From Neisseria sp. Marseille-Q5346 (GTDB lineage: Bacteria; Pseudomonadota; Gammaproteobacteria; Burkholderiales; Neisseriaceae), in the NCBI RefSeq assembly GCF_946902045.1, contig NZ_OX336253.1:1240001-1304000 (forward strand): 64,000 nucleotides of DNA. The letters run 5' to 3'. The notes under the pieces were generated by a model, which worked only from the letters and a program-made list of their open reading frames with translations, was not told the DNA's origin and made no database searches. Below are positions 57,892 through 64,000 of the stretch, piece by piece. The position numbers were made by a program, and so were the translations under genes. The number at the start of each line of letters is the position of its first letter. The stretch's first letter is position 1.

Positions 57892-60033
57892 ATGAAAACT
57901 CAGCCGCTCAAACCTCTGATCATTGCCTCCCTGCCCGTCTTCGCCAGCGTGTTCATCGCCGCCACCCTCGTTTGGCACTTCAACACGCCCAAGCTCGTCA
58001 TGCCCTTCGTACTCGGCATTATTGCCGGCGGTTTGGTCGACTTGGACAACCGCCTCACAGGCCGTCTGAAAAACATCGTCATCACCGTTGTCCTGTTCAC
58101 CCTCTCCTCGCTGCTTGCCCAAAGCACCATCGGCACAGGCGTTCCCTTCATCTTGGCCATGACCCTAATGACTTTCGGCTTTACCATCCTCGGCACCATC
58201 GGCCTCAAATACCGCACCTTCGCTTTCGGTGCGCTCGCCGTCGCCACCTACACCACGCTGACCTACACCCCCGAGACCTACTGGCTGACCAACCCTGTCA
58301 TGATTCTGTTGGGCACTGTCCTATACAGCGTCAATACCCTGATCTTCCAAATCATCCTGCCCCACCGCCCCGTCCAAGAAACCGTTGCCAACGCCTACGA
58401 CGCACTCAGCAACTACTTCGATGCCAAAGCCGACTTTTTTGATCCCGACGAAGCCGCATGGTTGGGCAACCGCCAAATCGACTTGGCCATGAGCAACACC
58501 GGCGTGATTACCGCCTTCAACCAATGCCGCGGCGCACTTTTCTACCGGTTGCGCGGCCAACACCGCCATCCGCGTACCGCCAAAATGCTGCGCTACTACC
58601 TCTGCGCACAAGACATGCACGAACGCATCAGCTCCGCCCACGTCGATTACAGCGAAATGGCCGAACAGCTCAAAAATACCGACCTCATCTTCCGCATCCG
58701 CCGCCTGCTCGAAATGCAAGGCCAGGCGTGCCGCAACGTTGCCTCCTCCCTGCGCAACAACAAACCCTACGCATACAGCAAACGCCTCGGCCGCGCCATG
58801 GAAGGCTGCCGCCAATCCCTCAGCCATTTTGCCGAGACCCATGCCGATAATGCCAACCTTCACAATATCCGCCGTCTGCTCGACAATCTCAGCAGCGTCG
58901 ATTACCAACTGCGGCAACTGCAAAACGATGCGTCCCTTGCCGAAAACGACAACGCCAACACCCGCATCGCCGCCCTTGAAAATACCAAGTTCCGCAATAT
59001 CGGCGAAACCGTCCTCAGCCAGCTCAATTTCGAATCCGGCGTCTTCCGCCATGCCACCCGCCTCTCCATCGTCGTGGCCGCGGCCTGCATCATTGTCGAA
59101 ATCCTTCATCTCAACCTCGGCTACTGGATTCTGCTGACCGCCCTTTTCGTCTGCCAGCCCAACTACACCGCCACCAAAAGCCGCGTGTACCAACGTATCG
59201 CCGGCACGATTCTCGGCGTGATTGTCGGTTCGCTCGTCCCCTACTTCACCCCGTCTGTTGAAACCAAGCTTTGGATTGTCATCGCCAGCACCACCCTGTT
59301 CTTCATGACCCGAAGCTACAAATACAGCTTCTCCACCTTTTTCATCACCATCCAAGCCCTGACCAGCCTTTCGCTTGCCGGTTTGGACGTGTACCACGCC
59401 ATGCCCATCCGCATCATCGACACCATCGTCGGTTCCGTTATCGCATGGGCCGCCGCCACCTACCTCTGGCCTGATTGGCGTTACCTCACCCTCAGCCACA
59501 CCGCCGCCCAGACCATCACTGCCAACGGCCGCTATCTCGACGCCATCCTCGACCAGCTGCAAAACGGCAGCCGCGACGATTTCGACTACCGCCTCACCCG
59601 CCGCCAAGCCCACGAAAGCACCGCCGCCCTCAGCAGCACCTTATCCGACATGAGCAGCAACCCGAAAAAATACCAAAACCGCCTGCAAGACGGTTTTACC
59701 CTGCTCAAAACCAGCTATGCGCTGACCGGCCACATTTCCGCGCTCGGTGCATACCGCGACCAGGTTCATCACGACGGCAGCGATACCTTCGCCCCATATG
59801 CCCGCCTGACCCACCACATCGCCGAACTTCTCAAACAAATGCCGCAAACCGAACCGGCTACCTTCGATGCAAGCATCGAAGCCATCCGACAGGAGTTTGC
59901 CGATTTGGAACAGACCGACAAAGAGCAGTCCCAACAAAACCAAATCCTCAAACACCAGCTCGACCTCATCATCCGCCAGCTTGCACCGTGTTATCAGGCA
60001 TTGCACAGACAGTCGGATACGCAAACCGCCTAA
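57892..60033 (+). CDS. FUSC/YccS-type membrane protein
   Basis: A 713-residue inner membrane protein of the YccS/YhfK (FUSC, aromatic acid exporter-like) family. It has two blocks of membrane helices: about residues 10-165 (six helices) and about 395-520 (four to six helices). A soluble region of about 220 residues separates them and a helical C-terminal domain follows (about 530-713). The second block contains LNLGYWILLTALFVCQPNYT, the family signature. The substrate is unknown. One uptake sequence is read as protein near residue 57. It stands between pilU and pgk as a single gene. Confidence 0.88.
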   Translation: MKTQPLKPLIIASLPVFASVFIAATLVWHFNTPKLVMPFVLGIIAGGLVDLDNRLTGRLKNIVITVVLFTLSSLLAQSTIGTGVPFILAMTLMTFGFTILGTIGLKYRTFAFGALAVATYTTLTYTPETYWLTNPVMILLGTVLYSVNTLIFQIILPHRPVQETVANAYDALSNYFDAKADFFDPDEAAWLGNRQIDLAMSNTGVITAFNQCRGALFYRLRGQHRHPRTAKMLRYYLCAQDMHERISSAHVDYSEMAEQLKNTDLIFRIRRLLEMQGQACRNVASSLRNNKPYAYSKRLGRAMEGCRQSLSHFAETHADNANLHNIRRLLDNLSSVDYQLRQLQNDASLAENDNANTRIAALENTKFRNIGETVLSQLNFESGVFRHATRLSIVVAAACIIVEILHLNLGYWILLTALFVCQPNYTATKSRVYQRIAGTILGVIVGSLVPYFTPSVETKLWIVIASTTLFFMTRSYKYSFSTFFITIQALTSLSLAGLDVYHAMPIRIIDTIVGSVIAWAAATYLWPDWRYLTLSHTAAQTITANGRYLDAILDQLQNGSRDDFDYRLTRRQAHESTAALSSTLSDMSSNPKKYQNRLQDGFTLLKTSYALTGHISALGAYRDQVHHDGSDTFAPYARLTHHIAELLKQMPQTEPATFDASIEAIRQEFADLEQTDKEQSQQNQILKHQLDLIIRQLAPCYQALHRQSDTQTA
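58059..58070 (+). repeat. DUS inside the FUSC gene
   Basis: A perfect AG-type copy encoding a cytoplasmic loop (TGRLKN) between membrane helices. Confidence 0.85.
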
Positions 60034-60062
60034 ACCGATAACACATTTCAACAAAATAAATA

Positions 60063-60101
60063 AGGCCGTCTGAAACCTGATTTCCAGATTTCAGACGGCC
60101 T
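60063..60101. terminator. Paired DUS terminator between FUSC gene and pgk
   Basis: Inverted perfect uptake sequences with a 15-nt loop, extended by AAA/TTT, between converging genes. It serves both. Confidence 0.85.
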
Positions 60102-60128
60102 TTATTCAGCCATCGATATTAAAACCGA

Positions 60129-61307
60129 TTACGCGCCGCGTTTTTCCAAAGCGGCTACGGCAGGCAACTCTTTGCCTTCCAAGAATTCGAGGAATGCGCC
60201 GCCGCCGGTGGAAATGTAGCTGATTTGGTCGGTTACGCCGAATTTGGCAATCGCCGCCAGAGTGTCGCCGCCGCCTGCAATCGAGAACGCATCGCTTTGG
60301 GCAATCGCTTCGGCCAATACTTTGGTACCGCCGGCAAATTGGTCAAACTCAAACACGCCGACCGGGCCGTTCCATACGACAGTGCCTGCGGCTTTGAGCA
60401 GCTCGGCCAAAGCAGCGGCGGATTTCGGGCCGATGTCCAAAATCATGTCGTCTTCGGCAACGTCGGCAATGTCTTTCACCACAGCTTCCGCATCGGCGGC
60501 AAAGGCTTTAGCGACAACCACATCGGTCGGCAGCGGTACAGAGCCGCCTTTGGCCGCCATTTTCGCCATGATTTTTTTGGATTCTTCCACCAAATCGTGT
60601 TCGGCCAAAGATTTGCCGATGGCTTTGCCTTCTGCCAGTAAGAATGTGTTGGCAATGCCGCCGCCGACAATGAGTTGGTCGACTTTGTCGGCCAAAGATT
60701 CGAGGATGGTCAGCTTGGTGGACACTTTGCTGCCGGCAACGATGGCAACCATCGGATGAGCCGGTTGTTTCAGGGCTTTGCCCAAAGCGTCGAGTTCGCC
60801 CGCCATCAATACGCCGGCGCAGGCAACCGGTGCGGCTTGGGCAACGGCTTCAGTCGAAGCTTGGGCGCGGTGGGCGGTACCGAATGCGTCATTGACGAAC
60901 ACATCGCACAAAGAAGCGTAGGCTTTGCCCAGCTCCAAGTCGTTTTTCTTCTCGCCTTTGTTGATGCGCACGTTTTGCAACATCACGACATCACCGGCGT
61001 TCAAAGTCGGTTTGTTTTCACGCCAGTCGTTCAATACTTTCACGTCTTTGCCCAACAGTTTGCCCAAATGCGCGGCAACAGGCGCCACATCGTCTTCAGG
61101 ATGGAATTCGCCTTCGGTCGGACGGCCGAGGTGGGTCATCACGATCACAGACGCGCCGTTGTCCAAGCAGTATTTAATGGATGCGAGCGAAGCGCGGATA
61201 CGGGTGTCGTCGCTGATGTTGCCGTCTTTGAACGGTACGTTCATATCGGCGCGGATCAGAACGGTTTTGCCTTGAACATTTTGTTCGGTCAGTTTCAAAA
61301 ATGCCAT
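60129..61307 (-). CDS. pgk: Phosphoglycerate kinase
   Basis: Pgk transfers phosphate between 1,3-bisphosphoglycerate and ADP. The 392-residue protein starts [20 protein letters not shown] with RADMNVPF, then HLGRPTEGE, the VMLQNVR segment, GGGIANTFL and the C-terminal nucleotide-binding [15 protein letters not shown]. The longer frame of 60 extra residues is rejected because the family starts here. It stands alone, divergent from the M16 gene pair, and has a DUS in its upstream region. Confidence 0.96.
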   Translation of the reverse strand: MAFLKLTEQNVQGKTVLIRADMNVPFKDGNISDDTRIRASLASIKYCLDNGASVIVMTHLGRPTEGEFHPEDDVAPVAAHLGKLLGKDVKVLNDWRENKPTLNAGDVVMLQNVRINKGEKKNDLELGKAYASLCDVFVNDAFGTAHRAQASTEAVAQAAPVACAGVLMAGELDALGKALKQPAHPMVAIVAGSKVSTKLTILESLADKVDQLIVGGGIANTFLLAEGKAIGKSLAEHDLVEESKKIMAKMAAKGGSVPLPTDVVVAKAFAADAEAVVKDIADVAEDDMILDIGPKSAAALAELLKAAGTVVWNGPVGVFEFDQFAGGTKVLAEAIAQSDAFSIAGGGDTLAAIAKFGVTDQISYISTGGGAFLEFLEGKELPAVAALEKRGA

Positions 61308-61431
61308 GATGATTCCTTTGTGATGGTTGGAAACGGGAATGTTTGGGATTATCCGCGAATGAGGCGCGACGGTAAAGATTGGCAACGCCCGCGCTTGATG
61401 TGAATCAGCAGATAAAGCCGCAGGCCGTCTG

Positions 61432-61443
61432 AAACATTCGGCC
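61432..61443 (+). repeat. DUS (single copy) between pgk and the M16 genes
   Basis: A perfect AG-type copy in the divergent gap, 20 nt upstream of a TATACT that may be the -10 box of the M16 genes. Confidence 0.87.
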
Positions 61444-61502
61444 AATCTTTGCAGATTTTCCGCTATACTTTGGCGATTGATTTTCATTTTACGGATTGAA
61501 CC

Positions 61503-62852
61503 ATGTTACGCCGAATTGCTTTAATGCTTGCCTTCGCGCTGCCTGCCGCCTCATGGGCACAGACGCTTTCTGAAACCCTGCCCAACGGTCTGAAAATCAT
61601 CGTCAAAGAAGACCACCGCGCGCCAGTGGCCGTTTCGCAGATTTGGTACAAAATCGGCAGCGTGGATGAAAAACCGGGCAAAAGCGGCCTGAGCCACGCT
61701 TTAGAACACATGATGTTTAAAGGCACGAAAGACGTTCCCTCAGGCGAGTTCAACCGCCGCGTATCCGAGCTGGGCGGGCAAAACAACGCCTACACCAACC
61801 GCAATGAAACGGTGTATTACGAAAACGTCGCCGCCGCCAACCTGCCCGAGATTCTGAAGCTCGAGGCCGACCGCATGCACAACCTCAACTTCAGCGACAA
61901 AGAATTCCTCAACGAGATGAACGTCATCCGTGAAGAACGCCGCCAGCGCACGGAAGACACGGCCGACGGCAAAATGTGGGAACAAGCCTACCTTGCCGCC
62001 TTTACCCAACCGTCCATGCGCGCCTCCGTCATCGGCTACATGAAAGATTTGCACACGCTAAAAGCCGACGACCTGCGCGCGTGGTACAAACAATATTACG
62101 CACCCAACAATGCCGTATTGGTCATTGTCGGCGATGTCGATGCCAAACAAACGCTTCAGACGGCCGCCAAACTCTTTGGCGATATTCCCGCCAAAGCCCA
62201 GCCGCCGCGCAACAAACTCCATACCGAACCCTATTTGCGCAAGCCTGTTACGGTCAAAGCCACTTCTCCGGTCACACACCAACCGCTGATTGCCATCAAC
62301 TTCCGTGTGCCGAAACTCCAAAAATTGGATGACACGATGCCTTTCGCCCTCGACATCCTCTCCGATATTTTGGCAGGCAACGCATCCAGCCGTTTTGATA
62401 AAAACCTCGTGCGCGGCAAGCAAACCGCATTGAACGCAGGAACGCATTACGACATCATCAGCCGTGAAATGCCGCTGTTCAGCGTAATGGCCATGCCTGC
62501 CGAAGGCGTGAAAACCGATACTCTGATTGCCCAGCTGCGCCAAGAGATCAAAGACATTGCCGACCACGGCGTTTCCGAAGAAGAATTGCAGCGCGTCAAA
62601 ACCCAGGCAGCAGTCAACGAAATCTACGCCAAAGACTCCATGTCTTCCCAAGCCTCCATGATGGGCCGCCTCGAAGCGCGCGGTTTCCAATATACCGACG
62701 AACAAGAAATCCACCGCCGCTTACAGGCAGTCAGTGCGCAAGAAGTACAGGCCGCCGCCCGAATGTTGACCGACGAGCGCATGAGTACCGTCATCATCGA
62801 GCCGCAAAAACCTGCCGCCGCGCCAAGCAAAAAAGCTGCCAAACGCCGATAA
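61503..62852 (+). CDS. Periplasmic M16 zinc metallopeptidase
   Basis: A 449-residue exported peptidase of the M16 (pitrilysin/processing peptidase) family. It has a signal peptide cleaved after SWA near residue 19, and the inverted zinc motif HALEH at 65-69 with the third ligand Glu145 in REERRQ, spaced 76 residues as expected. The C-terminal half is the second M16 lobe. The next gene encodes a related protein without the zinc site, so the two probably form a heterodimer in the periplasm. The substrate is unknown. The C-terminus is Lys/Ala-rich. Confidence 0.93.
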   Translation: MLRRIALMLAFALPAASWAQTLSETLPNGLKIIVKEDHRAPVAVSQIWYKIGSVDEKPGKSGLSHALEHMMFKGTKDVPSGEFNRRVSELGGQNNAYTNRNETVYYENVAAANLPEILKLEADRMHNLNFSDKEFLNEMNVIREERRQRTEDTADGKMWEQAYLAAFTQPSMRASVIGYMKDLHTLKADDLRAWYKQYYAPNNAVLVIVGDVDAKQTLQTAAKLFGDIPAKAQPPRNKLHTEPYLRKPVTVKATSPVTHQPLIAINFRVPKLQKLDDTMPFALDILSDILAGNASSRFDKNLVRGKQTALNAGTHYDIISREMPLFSVMAMPAEGVKTDTLIAQLRQEIKDIADHGVSEEELQRVKTQAAVNEIYAKDSMSSQASMMGRLEARGFQYTDEQEIHRRLQAVSAQEVQAAARMLTDERMSTVIIEPQKPAAAPSKKAAKRR

Positions 62853-62857
62853 ACATC

Positions 62858-62893
62858 AGGCCGTCTGAAAGCCCATACCCTTTCAGACGGCCT
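62858..62893 (+). terminator. Paired DUS hairpin between the two M16 genes
   Basis: Inverted perfect uptake sequences with a 12-nt loop in the 58-nt gap. Since the two proteins are expected in equal amounts, it may act as a processing or stabilising stem more than a full terminator. Confidence 0.65.
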
Positions 62894-62910
62894 TAACAGA
62901 AAGCCACAAC

Positions 62911-64000
62911 ATGAAACCCACCCTGCTCGCCCTTGCCCTCCTCCTGCCCTTAAGCGTCCAAGCCGCCACCGACATCCAACGCTGGCGCAACCGCGACGGC
63001 ACCCAAATCCTCCTTGTCGAACGCCACGAAAACCCCATCATCGACCTTGAAGTCAGCTTCAAGGGCGCAGGCAGCGTCGCCAATCCGGACGGCAAAAGCC
63101 AAGTTGCCGAATTTACCGCCGCCCTTCTGACCGACGGCACCCAAGAGCTGGACGAAGAAGCCTTCAATGCCGAAGCCGACAACATCGGCGCACAAATCAG
63201 CAGCGACAGCAATGCCGAAAGCGCATCTGCAGGCTTCCGCAGCCTCAGCAAAGCCGACATCCGCGACAAAGCCGCCAACTTGCTCAACCACTCGCTGACC
63301 CGTCCGCGCTTTGACGAAGCCGTTTTCCGCCGCCGTCAAATCCAATCCATTACCGGCTTGCAACAACAAGAAACCACCCCCGACTACACCGCCACGCGCG
63401 AACTGACCAAGCTCATCTATCCGAACCATCCCTACGGCAGCGGCGCAAACATAACCGTCGACAGCCTCAAACAAGTTAGTCTGGACGACATCCGCGCCTT
63501 CCACCGCACCCACTACGGCAAAGACAATGCCATCGTCGCCATCGTCGGCGACCTCAACCGCAAACAGGCAGAGCAACTGGTCGAGCTCGTCCTCAAAGAC
63601 CTGCCGGCCAAAGCCACCGCAACCCACGCCATCCCCCCCGTTCCCAAACAAACCGCCCAACGCCGCGATATCCCCTTTGCCGGCACACAGGCACAAGTCC
63701 TGCTCGGCACCTCCCTCATCAAACGCCACGACCCCGACTACTACGCCCTCGTTGCCGGCAACTACATCCTCGGCGGTGGCGGTTTTGACAGCCGCCTCAT
63801 GAAAGTTTTGCGCGACCAACACGGCTACACCTACGGCGTATACAGCAGCCTCGCCCCGGCGACAGAAGAAGGCACGTTTGCCGTTTCCTACTCCACCCAA
63901 AAGAAAAACACCAAAGCCTCACTGGCCGACACCCAAGCCGTCATCGAACAGTTTATCGCCGAAGGCCCGACCGAAGCCGAACTAAAACAGGCCAAAGCCA
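62911..64000 (+). CDS. M16 family protein without zinc site (partial, runs off the window)
   Basis: The first 363 residues of a second M16 protein. It has a signal peptide (MKPTLLALALLLPLSVQA) and the M16 fold, but in the place of HxxEH it reads EFTAA (67-71 in GKSQVAEFTAALLTDGT), so both zinc histidines and the catalytic Glu are missing. It keeps the late GGGGFDSRLMKVLRDQHGYTYG region, which in M16 beta-type subunits helps to form the substrate chamber. It is likely the non-catalytic partner of the preceding peptidase. The stop codon lies beyond the window. Confidence 0.9.
   Translation, partial: MKPTLLALALLLPLSVQAATDIQRWRNRDGTQILLVERHENPIIDLEVSFKGAGSVANPDGKSQVAEFTAALLTDGTQELDEEAFNAEADNIGAQISSDSNAESASAGFRSLSKADIRDKAANLLNHSLTRPRFDEAVFRRRQIQSITGLQQQETTPDYTATRELTKLIYPNHPYGSGANITVDSLKQVSLDDIRAFHRTHYGKDNAIVAIVGDLNRKQAEQLVELVLKDLPAKATATHAIPPVPKQTAQRRDIPFAGTQAQVLLGTSLIKRHDPDYYALVAGNYILGGGGFDSRLMKVLRDQHGYTYGVYSSLAPATEEGTFAVSYSTQKKNTKASLADTQAVIEQFIAEGPTEAELKQAKA

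Noticed and set aside
58321..59613. 430-codon minus-strand open frame, Gly/Val/Ala-rich
   Set aside because: It lies opposite the FUSC-type gene. Its composition is what a GC-rich shadow frame gives, and it has no ribosome-binding site.
62950..63900. 316-codon minus-strand open frame
   Set aside because: It is antisense to the second M16 gene, whose signal peptide and fold motifs are clear on the plus strand.

Overview
The window is a chromosomal segment of a Neisseria species. The strongest evidence is the Neisseria DNA uptake sequence (DUS, core GCCGTCTGAA), present in dozens of copies, many as back-to-back pairs that fold into terminator hairpins. Nearly all copies carry the flank AG (AGGCCGTCTGAA) rather than the AT flank usual in meningococcus and gonococcus, which points to a commensal of the subflava/flavescens type. 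That species assignment is an inference from the DUS dialect. The protein content (PilT/PilU, ComE next to an rRNA operon, NtrYX, OmpP1/FadL, a tRNA-Tyr-Gly-Thr/tufB/tRNA-Trp cluster) agrees with the genus.

Region 1 (1-21.1 kb, all on the minus strand) is the translation and transcription superoperon. In transcription order it holds a YfhL-type ferredoxin with its own promoter, tRNA-Tyr, tRNA-Gly, tRNA-Thr, tufB, tRNA-Trp, secE, nusG, rplK, rplA, rplJ, rplL, rpoB, rpoC, rpsL, rpsG, fusA, tufA, rpsJ, then rplC, rplD, rplW and the start of rplB. Good sigma70-type promoters precede the tRNA cluster, rplK, rpoB, rpsL and rplC. Intrinsic terminators or attenuators follow tRNA-Trp, rplA, rplL, rpoB, rpoC and rpsJ.

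Region 2 (21.1-34.9 kb) starts with rsmD and a visibly AT-rich accessory patch (about 21.9-23.2 kb) with one exported protein and broken small frames. It continues with topA, smg and dprA, and then a translation-to-signalling run on the minus strand: def, fmt, a macro-domain gene, rsmB, a DUF4390 gene, ntrY and ntrX.

Region 3 (35.1-44.8 kb) carries a LysM protein, OmpP1/FadL, pyruvate kinase, several small membrane or lipoprotein genes, a DUF3579-GNAT fusion, pyrBI with an attenuation leader peptide, and comE.

Region 4 (44.8-52.4 kb) is a small AT-rich island encoding a ClpP/SppA-like serine protease and a coupled 62-residue partner, bracketed by a 22-bp inverted repeat. After it comes one complete rRNA operon (16S, tRNA-Ile, tRNA-Ala, 23S, 5S) with tandem promoters and boxA sites.

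Region 5 (52.4-64 kb) holds dksA, yggT, proC and yggS on the minus strand, pilT and pilU (twitching motility ATPases), a FUSC/YccS-type membrane protein, pgk, and a tandem pair of M16 peptidase-like genes, of which only the first keeps the zinc site. The second runs off the window.

The observations most worth following are the 16-bp perfect inverted repeat around the rpoB promoter, the protease island with its inverted repeats, the pyrBI attenuator, the degenerate AAA+ domain of NtrX, and the AT-rich patch beside topA.
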